DNA of 64,000 bases from Phycisphaeraceae bacterium (GTDB lineage: Bacteria > Planctomycetota > Phycisphaerae > Phycisphaerales > Phycisphaeraceae): NCBI GenBank assembly GCA_028277745.1, contig JANQFR010000076.1, positions 1 through 64,000 of the forward strand. The letters are read 5' to 3'. This document shows, piece by piece, positions 8,969 through 17,549 of the stretch. The notes beneath the pieces are model-generated. The model was not told where the DNA came from. It made no database searches and was given only the letters and a program-made list of their open reading frames with translations. Each line of letters starts with the position of its first letter. Position 1 is the first letter of the stretch. A program made the position numbers and the translations under genes.

Positions 8969-8987
8969 CCCCGGGCCGCGCCCGGGG
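8969..8987. other. Intergenic GC hairpin
   Basis: CCCCGGGC (8969-8976), loop CGC, GCCCGGGG (8980-8987): a perfect 8-bp stem 8 bases after the propeller gene stop. There is no T-run, so it may be a processing or stabilising site between the two genes rather than a terminator. Confidence 0.5.
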
Positions 8988-9040
8988 TCAACAACCCAAC
9001 GCCTCGCGGAGCCGGGCGACGTAACTTCAGGCAGGACGCC

Positions 9041-9799
9041 ATGACAAGTGAACAGGCCATGCTGACCCTCGCCGTGATGGCGGTGGCCCTCGGGTTAACC
9101 GGCTGTGTGAAGCCGCGGCCGGGCGATGACCAACTCGCCCGGGGCGTCTACCCCCAGCGTCAGATCTGGGCCGTCGCCCCGCTCCGCAACGAGTCGGGCA
9201 GCGACCAGGTCAACGGGGCCCGCGTCGCCGATCATCTGGCCCGGCAGATCGAGATCACGCCGGGCATCGACGTCGTCCCCGTCAACCGCGTGCTCGCGGC
9301 CATGCAGGCGTTGAACATGACCGGCATCCGGTCCCCGCAGGACGCCGAGGCGATCCGCCGAACGCTGGGCGTCGACGCCCTGGTCGTCGGGACCGTCTCC
9401 GACTACGACCCGTACTCCCCACCGAAGCTGGGGATGTCGGTCGAGCTGTATGTCGATGAATCGCAGCCGTGGTTCGCCGAGGTCTTCGACCTCCGCCGCA
9501 TCAGCCGCGCCCCGACGGATGAATGGTCCCGCCCGCCGGCCACCCAGCCGACGCAGCGCCAGCCGATCACCGTGGTGAGCGGCTTCTTCGACGCCGCCAA
9601 CCCCGGCGTCCGCAACGAGCTGCAGGCTTACGCCTCGCACCGCGGCGCGAACCCCAAAGACAAAAACTACTGGCGACAGTATTACCTCAGCATGGATCTG
9701 TACACGGAATTTGTCACCCAGAAGGTGCGGTCCCGTCTGATACAGGCCGAACTCGAACGCCTCGCTCAGCAATACCGCACCGAGCAACCCGCCTCTTAG
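9041..9799 (+). CDS. CsgG/GNA1162-like lipoprotein
   Basis: A 252-residue predicted lipoprotein with lipobox LTGC near residues 19-22, followed by a mature domain starting IWAVAPLRNESGS. The pattern of a beta strand, NxSG, then an ADHLARQ-type helix, DVVPVNRVL and LGVDALVVGTVSDYDPY matches the anticodon-binding-like fold shared by CsgG, LpoB, GNA1162 and TolB N-terminal domains. The frame is open upstream of ATG 9041, but the signal peptide fixes the start here (ATG 9059 is also possible). The adjacent propeller protein suggests that together they act like separated TolB domains; this is inference. Confidence 0.75.
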   Translation: MTSEQAMLTLAVMAVALGLTGCVKPRPGDDQLARGVYPQRQIWAVAPLRNESGSDQVNGARVADHLARQIEITPGIDVVPVNRVLAAMQALNMTGIRSPQDAEAIRRTLGVDALVVGTVSDYDPYSPPKLGMSVELYVDESQPWFAEVFDLRRISRAPTDEWSRPPATQPTQRQPITVVSGFFDAANPGVRNELQAYASHRGANPKDKNYWRQYYLSMDLYTEFVTQKVRSRLIQAELERLAQQYRTEQPAS

Positions 9800-9801
9800 C
9801 C

Positions 9802-9820
9802 GACCGGCCCGACGCCGGTC
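9802..9820. other. Intergenic hairpin
   Basis: GACCGGC (9802-9808) and GCCGGTC (9814-9820) form a perfect 7-bp stem with a 5-base loop, immediately after the lipoprotein gene and before the ribosome-binding site of the next gene. Like the hairpin at 8969-8987, it lacks a T-run. Confidence 0.45.
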
Positions 9821-9842
9821 CCGAGGCGGATCGGAGTGTGTG

Positions 9843-10148
9843 ATGTCGGCCGAGCCTATGCCGCAACCCGAACCCGATGCTCCCCAGCCCCGGCTGAAGC
9901 TGGCCGAAGACTGCGCGGCCAGGGAGCACGAGCTGGTCCTGAACAAGAACGGCCAGCAATACGTCTTCCGCTGCGCCTACGGCAAGGAGCACGACCTGCT
10001 GCTACGCCTCGCCGACGAGGTCCGCAACCCCAATACCGATCTCGACTGGTTCGACGCGGCGGTCCTGTCGCACCAGATGGGCGTCAAACTCAAAGAACGA
10101 CTCGACGAACGAAACCATGGCCCTAGACGGCCCACCCCAAGACCTTAA
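9843..10148 (+). CDS. Small acidic protein of unknown function
   Basis: A 101-residue soluble protein with no signal or membrane helix. A proline-rich N-terminus precedes a block (ELVLNKNGQQYVFRCAYGKE) and a segment HDLLLRLADEVRNPNTDLDW that looks like a compact alpha/beta domain. ATG 9843 has CGGAG at 9832-9836; GTG 9840 is in frame. It sits between the CsgG-like lipoprotein and xerC on the same strand, 45 bases ahead of xerC. No family was recognised. Confidence 0.65.
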   Translation: MSAEPMPQPEPDAPQPRLKLAEDCAAREHELVLNKNGQQYVFRCAYGKEHDLLLRLADEVRNPNTDLDWFDAAVLSHQMGVKLKERLDERNHGPRRPTPRP

Positions 10149-10193
10149 AACCCCACCGCGCTGAACCCCGCACCCGGAAAAGAGGAACGAGAC

Positions 10194-11243
10194 ATGACCT
10201 TCGGCCCGTCCCAACCCCCGTACGAACCTTCTCAACCCGTTGACGCGTCGGCGCAGGCCTCCACGCCCACCCCCGCCGAGGCGTCCAAGCCCGCCACGCT
10301 GGTCGAGCAGTTCGTAGACTACCACCGGCACGAACGGCACTTCTCGCCCTACACCGCCCGGTGCTACGGCGCCGACCTGCGCCAGTACGGCGAGTTCCTC
10401 GCCGACCAGACGCCCGGCGCCGACCCGACCGACGAGCAACGCGCCGTCTGCGAAACCAAGCTCCGCGCCGCCGACGCCATGACCATCCGCGGCTTCCTGG
10501 CCCACCTCGACAACTTCGGCTACTCCCCCGCCACCACCGCCCGGAAGATCGCGACCCTCCGCTCCTTCTACAAGTGGATGCTCAAGCGCAATTACGCCTC
10601 GACCAACCCGATGCTGCTCATCCGCACGCCCAAGCAGACCAAGCGGCTGCCCAAGGCCATCACCGTCGAGCAGATCGAACGCCTGCTGGCCGCCCCGGAC
10701 AACCGCGAGACCCTCGGCGCCCGCGACCGCGCGATCCTTGAGACGCTCTACTCCACCGGCGTGCGCGTCTCGGAGCTGGTCGACCTTAACCGCAACGACC
10801 TCGACTTCGCCGGCCAGACCCTTCACGTCCGCGGCAAGGGCAAGAAGGAGCGGATCGTCCCGCTCGGCTCCCACGCCATGGCCGCCATCCGCCATTACCT
10901 GACCCTGCTCGAGCCGGACCCCCGCTTCGCGGCCCTGCGCCAGCAGTCCATGATGCAGAGCGACATCCCGCTGTTCATCAACAAGAACGGCGGGCGCCTG
11001 TCGTCGCGGTCGGTCCGCCGCAAGCTCGACAAGTACCTCAAGTCGGCCGGGCTCGACCCGTCGATCAGCCCGCACACCCTCCGCCACTCGTTCGCGACCC
11101 ACCTGCTGGACAACGGCGCCGACCTGCGCAGCGTTCAGGAACTGCTGGGGCATCAGTCGCTGTCCACCACGCAGGTCTACACGCACCTGTCAAGCATGCG
11201 GATGCGGACGGCCTACGACGACGCCCATCCCCGGGCGGTCTGA
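10194..11243 (+). CDS. xerC: Tyrosine recombinase XerC/XerD
   Basis: A site-specific recombinase that most likely resolves chromosome dimers at dif. The 349-residue protein has a proline-rich tail of about 34 residues not usual in XerC, a SAM-like N-terminal domain (FVDYHRHERHFSPYTARCYG) and a catalytic domain. The active residues are R191 (STGVRVSEL), K215 (VRGKGKKER), H294 and R297 (SPHTLRHSFATHLL), H320 (ELLGHQSLSTTQ) and the nucleophile Y329. No mobile-element context or att-like repeats flank it, so a housekeeping role is preferred over a phage integrase. A terminator follows at 11320. Confidence 0.9.
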   Translation: MTFGPSQPPYEPSQPVDASAQASTPTPAEASKPATLVEQFVDYHRHERHFSPYTARCYGADLRQYGEFLADQTPGADPTDEQRAVCETKLRAADAMTIRGFLAHLDNFGYSPATTARKIATLRSFYKWMLKRNYASTNPMLLIRTPKQTKRLPKAITVEQIERLLAAPDNRETLGARDRAILETLYSTGVRVSELVDLNRNDLDFAGQTLHVRGKGKKERIVPLGSHAMAAIRHYLTLLEPDPRFAALRQQSMMQSDIPLFINKNGGRLSSRSVRRKLDKYLKSAGLDPSISPHTLRHSFATHLLDNGADLRSVQELLGHQSLSTTQVYTHLSSMRMRTAYDDAHPRAV

Positions 11244-11319
11244 CAAGCGGATCGCGGATGGACCGGAGGCGGGAGAATGGCAAGACCACAACAGCACCCG
11301 TAAGGGAGCGTGGAAAAAC

Positions 11320-11350
11320 GGCCCGGCGAAAGGACTCGCCGGGCCTTTTT
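11320..11350 (+). terminator. Intrinsic terminator after xerC
   Basis: GGCCCGGCGA (11320-11329) and TCGCCGGGCC (11336-11345) form a perfect 10-bp stem with a 6-base loop, followed by TTTTT. It is a textbook rho-independent terminator closing the operon that ends with xerC. Confidence 0.9.
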
Positions 11351-11426
11351 CTGCGCGGATTTTTCCGCTGGGATCGGGTCTCGCCAAAGGTTATACTTTT
11401 ACGTTTCCCCCCCAGGAGTCATGAGC

Positions 11427-11930
11427 ATGGGTTCAGCCGGCGGGCTGTCCGACGCGTTGAGCGATCTCGCGGCCGGGCGGCGTCAAGACGAGGATGACCA
11501 GCGATCGCCCGGGCACGCCGAGTCGGAGGCCGAGGCGGCCGATCCGCTGGCGGCGGGCGAGGCGTACATCGTGGCGGAACTGGACGAGCAGCCGCCCATC
11601 GCCGCCGCCAACCGAAGCGCCCGCCCCCAGCCCCAGCCCGCGGCCCGTCGGCGAACACCGCCCAAACGCAAGCCCGCCCAGGACGGGCTCAAGGCCGTCG
11701 CCGTCCCGATCCTGGCGACCGTTGGCCTGCTGCTGCTGTTCCCCGCCATCTGGGCCACGCTGCTGCTCGCCGGCGTCGAGGTGTGGCAGTCCGAACGCGA
11801 GGACGCCCGCACCATGGCGGTCGCCATGCTGGCGTGCTACCCCGTCGCCCTCGTGATGTTCGCCGGCAGCGGCCTCTTTTTTGTCCAGGTGCAGAACGCC
11901 AAGAAGCAGGCCCCGGCAAAACGCCGTTAA
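11427..11930 (+). CDS. Two-helix membrane protein, unknown function
   Basis: About 167 residues. The N-terminal 85 residues are polar and low-complexity (D/E/A-rich, then PQPQPAARRR), likely cytoplasmic and disordered. Two hydrophobic segments follow, near residues 93-118 (VPILATVGLLLLFPAIWATLL) and 131-152 (VAMLACYPVALVMFAGSGLFF), and a short KK/R-rich tail. ATG 11427 lies 8 bases after AGGAG (11414-11418); ATG 11421 is in frame but too close. It converges on the metallophosphoesterase across a family A repeat. No homologous family was recognised. Confidence 0.6.
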   Translation: MGSAGGLSDALSDLAAGRRQDEDDQRSPGHAESEAEAADPLAAGEAYIVAELDEQPPIAAANRSARPQPQPAARRRTPPKRKPAQDGLKAVAVPILATVGLLLLFPAIWATLLLAGVEVWQSEREDARTMAVAMLACYPVALVMFAGSGLFFVQVQNAKKQAPAKRR

Positions 11931-11954
11931 AACCCAAGCGGCGGAGGTGAGCTT

Positions 11955-12003
11955 AGCCGGGCCGCTACGCGGCCCTGGACCAGGCGGGCGTAGCCCGCCG
12001 GCT
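11955..12003. repeat. Dispersed hairpin repeat, family A copy 2
   Basis: 49 bases, differing from the copies at 3126 and 60827 by one central base (CTGGACCAG against CTGGCCCAG). It keeps both internal hairpins and the AGCCGG/CCGGCT ends. It fills the convergent gap between the genes ending at 11930 and 12026. Confidence 0.9.
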
Positions 12004-12025
12004 GAGGCGGTCACAGCAACCGGCT

Positions 12026-13930
12026 CTAAGGCCTCGCGAACGTCCCTGAGCCGGGGATGTTCTGGTCGGATCGCCACGACGGCCGCCACCAGAGCCTCGC
12101 CCGTTCGCCGCCGGGGGCGTCCATGTCGGTCACGACGACATTGACCCGCGCCGCGGTCCAGCCGGGGTCGTCGCCGCGGGTCCGGGCCAGGGCGCTGTGG
12201 GGGATCTTCAACTCGGCGACATAACCACCGTCGGTCCTGAGACAGACGCCTTCCACGCCGGGCGGGATCATGTCCGGGTCGTTCACCACCATCTGGCCGG
12301 CGGTGTCCCCCGGGCTGGCGGCCCAGGCGGCGTAGGTCTTCCAGCGGTCGCGCCAACTCGCGCCGCGGCTGAGCGAGCGGTCCGGGTCGTCGGCGACGTT
12401 CAGGATGACCTCGACGCTGTCCTGCCGCCAGGTCCGCGTGCCGGGCGCGGCGAGAACCCGGTCGTCACGCACGGCGACCGCGACGTAGACTGCCTCGTCA
12501 TCGTGGGCGATACCGAAGCGGTACGAGCCGTCTTCGGGGCCGGTCCAGCTCTCGGCGCTGCGCCCGACCTGACCGGGTTGATCGACCACGATCGGCAACG
12601 CCGACCAGTCCGACAGGTCCCCATCGATCGTGGGCGCGGCGTTGAGCCGGATCATGGGTAGCGGCCGATACACGGCGGCGGCGGTGGTCCGCGGGAGGCG
12701 GATCGGCCCCTTCGGCCCCTCCAAGATCGCCTCGGCCTCAAAGGGGATGGCCAGGACGTCGCCCGCCGCCATCGCGGCGTCGCCCATCACGCTGAGGTCC
12801 AGGTCGCGCTGGATTTCTTCCCCGGGCTCCAGCCCGATCGCGATCGCGTGCGGGTGGACGTGCAGTTGGTCGGAGGCGCCGAAATACCCGTTGAGGCGCA
12901 TCGGCAGCTCCGAGCGGTTGCGGATGATCAGCCGCGACGCGCCCCGCTTGAATCCGCCGTCGGTCCGGATCGGCTCGGTCAGCACCTGCACCGATCGGCC
13001 GAGTTGCTGCGCCTGTTCATACTCCTCGACCGTCACCACGTCTTCGGGCTGGATCCCGTCGAGCATGAGATTGGCCATCACCGGCCCGTTGTCGGTCATG
13101 GTGATCCAGACGACATGGTCGAACTCGCCGAAGGGCGTGCCGCGGAGCCGGCTGGCGCCGCCGGCGGTCGCGAGGATGTAGTAGCGCCTGTCGTTGCGCA
13201 CGTCCCGCCGGTAGCCGTGCCAATGCCCGGCGAAAACCGTGAACGGCCGGTCCTGAAGCATCGCCTCGACCCGGCCCCAGTTGGCGTAGCCCTCGGCGTG
13301 CCGCTGCCGGTAATGGTCGGCCCACATCGGCTCGTGCATGAACACCAGCGTCCAGCGCACCCGGTCGGCGGGGTGATCCTTGAGGACCTGCTCGAAGTAG
13401 GCGACCTGGGCGTCGGTGATGTTGGCCCGCCCGGCGTCTTCGGTGTTGAGGCAGAGAAACAGCGTGTTCTTGTAGACGAAGTGGTAGTACGCCGCGCCGT
13501 AGCGTTGCTTCCAGACCTCGGCCATGACCGGGTTGGTCACGTCGTGGTTGCCGGGGATGTAGAAGAACGGCATCTCGAGCCGGTCGACGAGCCGGTCGAA
13601 CGCGTCCCACTCCATCTCGATCCGGGCCAGGTCTTCGGTGTAGCCTTCGATGAGGTCGCCGACGCTGATGACGAACTCGGGCCGGAGCAGGTTGGTCTTC
13701 TCCACGGCTTCGGCGAACACGCCGTCACGCCGGCCGCCGGTGCGGTCGGCGACGATCACGAACCGGAAGTGGTCGGGATCGTTGAGCAGGGCCTTGTCTG
13801 TGACCGGGATGGGCTCGGCCAGGTCAGGCAGCACCATGTCCGGGTCCTCGGCGGGCGATTGGGCGGGGGTTTTTCCGGCCAAGAGCGAGCACAGGGCGGC
13901 GGTCAGGAGCACGGATCGGGCGCAAGGCAT
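12026..13930 (-). CDS. Secreted metallophosphoesterase with C-terminal sugar-binding-like domain
   Basis: A 634-residue exported calcineurin-like phosphoesterase. The start is ATG 13930 (AGGAA upstream), giving the signal sequence CARSVLLTAALCSLLAG. Metal-binding motifs appear in order: VIVADRTGG (D), SVGDLIEG (GD), YIPGNHDV (GNHD), VFMHEPMW (H) and FAGHWHGYRR (GHxH). The last third begins TIDGDLSDWSALP and contains AVAVRDDRV and WRQDSVEVILNV. These match the CBM9-like/DOMON-type domain common in secreted planctomycete enzymes. The substrate is unknown; a periplasmic or extracellular phosphoester is likely. Confidence 0.88.
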   Translation of the reverse strand: MPCARSVLLTAALCSLLAGKTPAQSPAEDPDMVLPDLAEPIPVTDKALLNDPDHFRFVIVADRTGGRRDGVFAEAVEKTNLLRPEFVISVGDLIEGYTEDLARIEMEWDAFDRLVDRLEMPFFYIPGNHDVTNPVMAEVWKQRYGAAYYHFVYKNTLFLCLNTEDAGRANITDAQVAYFEQVLKDHPADRVRWTLVFMHEPMWADHYRQRHAEGYANWGRVEAMLQDRPFTVFAGHWHGYRRDVRNDRRYYILATAGGASRLRGTPFGEFDHVVWITMTDNGPVMANLMLDGIQPEDVVTVEEYEQAQQLGRSVQVLTEPIRTDGGFKRGASRLIIRNRSELPMRLNGYFGASDQLHVHPHAIAIGLEPGEEIQRDLDLSVMGDAAMAAGDVLAIPFEAEAILEGPKGPIRLPRTTAAAVYRPLPMIRLNAAPTIDGDLSDWSALPIVVDQPGQVGRSAESWTGPEDGSYRFGIAHDDEAVYVAVAVRDDRVLAAPGTRTWRQDSVEVILNVADDPDRSLSRGASWRDRWKTYAAWAASPGDTAGQMVVNDPDMIPPGVEGVCLRTDGGYVAELKIPHSALARTRGDDPGWTAARVNVVVTDMDAPGGERARLWWRPSWRSDQNIPGSGTFARP

Positions 13931-14104
13931 GGGGGGATTCCTGAGTGTCAAAGACGGGTTTATCGTAGTCGTGGGGCGTCGGCTCCGGCGGGCACTCACC
14001 CTGAGTTAACGAAAAGGGCCAGGACGATCCTTCTGCGGTCGGCGGGTTGCGGCGGTTCCGCATTTCACTAGGATGCGGCCTTTGCGCGATCATGGAATGC
14101 TACG

Positions 14105-14992
14105 ATGAGTCACACCCGCACCGGTTCGTTTCCTATCGGTTTCCGCCTCGGGGGCAGTTCCTGGCAAAAAGACCTGGACACGGCGATCGCGTTCGCGTCT
14201 GGGCACGGCTTTGACCATGTCGACACCCCGGCCCTGGGATTGGACGATCTCAAGAAGCTCACCGGCGCCGGGCTGGCGCTGGGCAGCGTGGACCTGCCCC
14301 AGCCGTGGCAGGACCTGGCGACGGATGACGCGGCCAAGCGCGACGCGGCGGTGCGGGCGTGCGCGGATTATGTCCGCGGCCTCGCTGAGGTGGGCGCGCG
14401 CAACGCATTCGCGGTGATGTTCCCCGCCGATCAGACGGCGCCGCGCGACGAGGCGCACCGCCTGGCGGTCGTGGGGTGGGGCGCGTTGTGTGAAGCGATC
14501 GCCGACACCAGCGTGAAGATCGTCCTCGAGGGTTACCCGGGCGGCCCGCCGCATTACGCGGCGCTGGGCTGCACGCCCGAGAGCCTGCGGGCCCTGTTCC
14601 GCGATATCGACAGCGACGTGCTGGGCGTGAATTACGACCCCTCGCACCTGGTCCGCATGGGCATCGACCCGGTCCGGTTCCTCGGCGAGTTCATCGACCG
14701 AGTGCACCATGTCCACGCGAAAGACACCGAGCTACTGGACGGCGGGTTGTACGACTGCGGGAACCTGCAGCGGGCGGTGTCGTTCAAGCCACACCGCTTC
14801 GGCGCGCACCACTGGCGGTACGCCATCCCCGGCCACGGCCAGGTGCGGTGGGGCAAACTGTTCACGATGCTCGCCGACGCCGGCTACGAGGGGCGCGTCA
14901 GCATCGAGCTGGAAGACGAAGACTTCAACGGCAGCACCGAGGGCGAGCAGCGTGGGCTGATCGCTTCACGAGACTTCTTGATCGGCGCCTGA
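14105..14992 (+). CDS. Sugar phosphate isomerase/epimerase (xylose isomerase-like TIM barrel)
   Basis: A 295-residue AP-endonuclease-2/xylose-isomerase-like barrel. Metal-ligand motifs include KIVLEGYPGG (E), VNYDPSHLV (D and H), VHHVHAKDTE (H and D) and RVSIELEDED (E). It lies 30 bases upstream of a Gfo/Idh/MocA oxidoreductase on the same strand, a pairing typical of sugar or cyclitol catabolism in planctomycetes. The start ATG 14105 has no strong ribosome-binding site. The exact substrate cannot be read from sequence. Confidence 0.88.
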   Translation: MSHTRTGSFPIGFRLGGSSWQKDLDTAIAFASGHGFDHVDTPALGLDDLKKLTGAGLALGSVDLPQPWQDLATDDAAKRDAAVRACADYVRGLAEVGARNAFAVMFPADQTAPRDEAHRLAVVGWGALCEAIADTSVKIVLEGYPGGPPHYAALGCTPESLRALFRDIDSDVLGVNYDPSHLVRMGIDPVRFLGEFIDRVHHVHAKDTELLDGGLYDCGNLQRAVSFKPHRFGAHHWRYAIPGHGQVRWGKLFTMLADAGYEGRVSIELEDEDFNGSTEGEQRGLIASRDFLIGA

Positions 14993-15022
14993 CCGTTTGC
15001 ATGAGATGAGAAAGGTTTGACC

Positions 15023-16033
15023 ATGTCCAAGGTTCGCATTGCGCTGCTGGGTTGCGGCGGTATTCAGAACAAACACGTGCGCACGTTCCGGCAGCGTGAC
15101 GACGCCGAGATTGTGGCGATGTGCGACGTCTCGGAGGCGTCGATCGATCGGCTGGTGGAGCGCAGCGGCCTGTCCGAGGACGGCCCCCTGCCGCCGCGGT
15201 TCGGCGACGCCGCTGAGATGTACGCCGCCGTCGGGCCCGACGCGGTCTCGATCTGCACGCCCCACACGCTGCACTTCCAGCAGGGGATGCAGGCCCTGGA
15301 CGCCGGCTGCCACGTGCTGATGGAAAAGCCGATGGTGACCGACGCCGCCGACGCCTACACCCTGCGCGACAAGATCCAGCAGACCGGTAAGGTGTTGCTG
15401 GTCGCTTACAACACGCCGTGCTCGCCCGAGCTGTTCTACATCCGTCAGCTGATCCGCGATGGCGAGTTGGGCCAGCTCGAGCTGATCAGCGGGCACCTCT
15501 CCCAAGGCTGGCTCAAGGGCACGACCGGCACGTGGCGGCAGAACCCCGAGCTCTCCGGCGGCGGGCAAGCCTACGACTCGGGCGCCCACCCGCTCGCGTC
15601 GCTGTGCTGGACCGTCGAATCCCGCGTCGCCGAGGTGTCCGCGTTCATCGACAACTGCGGCAGCCCCGTCGACATCAACTCGTCGATCAGCATCCGGTTC
15701 GAGAGCGGGGCGATGGCGGCCCTGGCCATCAGCGGCAACTGCCCGGTGAACGGCTCGCACATGGCCTACATGTTCACCGACGGCAAGATCGAGTTCGACC
15801 CGTGGAGCGCCAGCTGGCTGAAGGTCTGGAAGGGCAATCAGCCGGTCAAGTACCCGCCGATCACCGACCCGCCGACCCAGCCCGCGGACAATTTCCTCGA
15901 CGCGATCGCCGGCCGGGCCGAGGCCCGCGCCGGGGCCGACATGGGCATCATCCACAGCGAGCTGATGGACGCGATCTACGCCTCAGCCAAGACCGGCCAG
16001 GTCGCCCGGCCGAAAGCGCCGGCAGGCGTCTGA
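15023..16033 (+). CDS. Gfo/Idh/MocA family oxidoreductase
   Basis: A 336-residue NAD(P)-dependent sugar or cyclitol dehydrogenase. The N-terminal Rossmann motif is ALLGCGGIQNKH. DAVSICTPHTLHF and the EKP motif (LMEKPMVTD) follow, and then the C-terminal beta-sheet domain with GGGQAYDSGAHPL supplying the usual D/H pair. ATG 15023 is chosen over TTG 15017. It forms a two-gene unit with the epimerase at 14105 and is followed 14 bases later by a family C hairpin. It probably oxidises the substrate that the epimerase rearranges, or the reverse. Confidence 0.92.
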   Translation: MSKVRIALLGCGGIQNKHVRTFRQRDDAEIVAMCDVSEASIDRLVERSGLSEDGPLPPRFGDAAEMYAAVGPDAVSICTPHTLHFQQGMQALDAGCHVLMEKPMVTDAADAYTLRDKIQQTGKVLLVAYNTPCSPELFYIRQLIRDGELGQLELISGHLSQGWLKGTTGTWRQNPELSGGGQAYDSGAHPLASLCWTVESRVAEVSAFIDNCGSPVDINSSISIRFESGAMAALAISGNCPVNGSHMAYMFTDGKIEFDPWSASWLKVWKGNQPVKYPPITDPPTQPADNFLDAIAGRAEARAGADMGIIHSELMDAIYASAKTGQVARPKAPAGV

Positions 16034-16047
16034 CGTACAGCAAAGCC

Positions 16048-16077
16048 GAAGCCCAGGGAGTGCAATCCCTGGGCTTC
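16048..16077. repeat. Dispersed hairpin repeat, family C copy 1
   Basis: GAAGCCCAGGGA (16048-16059), loop GTGCAA, TCCCTGGGCTTC (16066-16077): a perfect 12-bp stem. Related copies are at 19122 and 57424; all have a 6-base loop containing GCA. It lies in the convergent gap between the oxidoreductase and carbonic anhydrase genes and is a likely bidirectional terminator. Confidence 0.85.
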
Positions 16078-16096
16078 ACTTGTTGAGATGACCCCC

Positions 16097-16762
16097 TCAG
16101 TCCGCTGCCTGATGCGTCAGCAACGTGTCCTGTTGCGGGTGAGCGCCCAGCAGGCGGACCCAGCCGGTGTGCAGGTCGTAGACGGCGCCGACGAGCTTGA
16201 TGCGTCGGTCGTATAGCCGGTCGCGGATGATGGCGCTGCGGCGGATAAGGTCGGCCATGGCCTGGAAGACGTTCGCCTCGATGGCGAAGTCCAGCAGGGC
16301 GTCGGCGTCGCCGTCGTGGTGCTCGCGGGCGTGCTCGGCGGCGGCGGCGATCGGCGCGACGATGCGGGCGATCGCGCCGTCAACGGGCGTCTGATCGACC
16401 GCGGCCGCGACCGCGCCGCACCCGGTGTGGCCCAGGACCACGACCAGCGGGATGCCCAGGTGGGCGACGCCATACTCCAGCGAGCCGACCCCGCTCGTGT
16501 GGGCCGCGTTGCCCGCCACCCGGACGGTGAAGATATCGCCAATCCCCCGGTCAAAGATCAGCTCGACCGGCGTGCGCGAGTCCGAACAGGACAGGATCGC
16601 GGCGAACGGCGCCTGGTCGTCTTCCGCGGCCGACGGCGGGGCGAAGCCGACGTTCTGAAGCTCCCCCGCGACCCACCGCCGGTTGCCCGCTTCGAGCTCG
16701 CGCCAGGCCCGGTCGGCGTCGGCCCATGTCGCCCGGTCAAGTTCTGGCTGGGTCGGTTTCAC
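16097..16762 (-). CDS. Beta-carbonic anhydrase
   Basis: A cytoplasmic zinc enzyme interconverting CO2 and bicarbonate. The start chosen is GTG 16762, giving about 221 residues. Zinc ligands and the active-site dyad are visible: SCSDSR (C59, D61, R63) and GHTGC (H112, C115), with VRVAGN between them. It has no signal peptide. The start overlaps the stop of the upstream DUF6886-like gene (GTGA), so the two are translationally coupled. Upstream in-frame codons exist but belong to the overlapped gene. Confidence 0.93.
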   Translation of the reverse strand: MKPTQPELDRATWADADRAWRELEAGNRRWVAGELQNVGFAPPSAAEDDQAPFAAILSCSDSRTPVELIFDRGIGDIFTVRVAGNAAHTSGVGSLEYGVAHLGIPLVVVLGHTGCGAVAAAVDQTPVDGAIARIVAPIAAAAEHAREHHDGDADALLDFAIEANVFQAMADLIRRSAIIRDRLYDRRIKLVGAVYDLHTGWVRLLGAHPQQDTLLTHQAAD

Positions 16763-17346
16763 GTTCCCGCGCGGCTCCTGTGCGTCAGACCGTTCCCCTC
16801 GGCCGGGCTTTCCCGCGGCTGGGCGTTGCGCATCCGGATGTTGGAAAACTGCAGGGACGACGCGATGACCGCGTCGCTCAGCGGCCACAAGGACGGCGTG
16901 ATCCGCAGCTCGACGCCGCGCTCGATCATCATCTCCAGCGGACGGTCCGCCCGGATCACCTCCACCGGCTCGACCGCTTCATAGCTGACGTAATATCCGG
17001 CGCCGTCGTCGATGGGGCGTTCGAAAGCCTCGGCGGGCAAGCGGTAAAGATAAAGCGCCGCGTCACGGGCGCGCTCATACCACGCCGACTCGATCGCCAC
17101 GACGTAAGCGGCGGCCGTTTCCCCCATCAGCCGCTGAACGTCGGCCGGGTCGGAATCGTCGCGGGCGTAGAACGTCACCCGTGGGCAGTCGCGGGGCAGC
17201 AGGTAGTTGTGCATGAGCCGGTCTTCGATCGCCCAGACCGCGTCGCGTTCGGCCGCGTCATTACGCGGCGAGGGCCGGGGGATGAACCGCTCGATGGCCG
17301 GTTCTTCGCTGACGTGATAGAGCGTCCGATGGGTGACCCGCGACAT
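16759..17346 (-). CDS. DUF6886-like protein
   Basis: A 195-residue soluble protein starting SRVTHRTLYHVSEEP, then IERFIPRPSP, VWAIEDRLMHNYLLPRDCPRV and a central TAAAYVVAIESAWYERA. The opening H-V-S-E-E-P...F.PR and VWAI...LPRDCPR blocks match my memory of the DUF6886 family, which has no assigned reaction. Start at ATG 17346; ATGs at 17355 and 17358 are in frame. It is translationally coupled to carbonic anhydrase. The small beta-rich fold with an N-terminal YHVS has some likeness to ADP-ribosyltransferase-like domains, but this is weak. Confidence 0.7.
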   Translation of the reverse strand: MSRVTHRTLYHVSEEPAIERFIPRPSPRNDAAERDAVWAIEDRLMHNYLLPRDCPRVTFYARDDSDPADVQRLMGETAAAYVVAIESAWYERARDAALYLYRLPAEAFERPIDDGAGYYVSYEAVEPVEVIRADRPLEMMIERGVELRITPSLWPLSDAVIASSLQFSNIRMRNAQPRESPAEGNGLTHRSRAGT

Positions 17347-17549
17347 CCCCGCCATCATAGCGTTGAACAGGTGGCGGAGACCCACCGGGCGCCCCGCGGC
17401 CCAATGGCGGGATTCGGATGGTCGATGGGCCGGCGGAAAAGGCCCGTTTTCTGTCTATTCATCGGTAACCGTGTTTAACCGCGGGACAGCGCAAAAAAAT
17501 AGGAAAAGCTGCAATCAAACGACGCGCGCCCGGCGTTGGTGTTCATGTC

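Noticed and set aside
10194-11243. XerC-like gene as a phage or island integrase
   Set aside because: No att-like direct repeats, tRNA gene, phage genes or composition change nearby. Motifs and context fit a housekeeping Xer recombinase.
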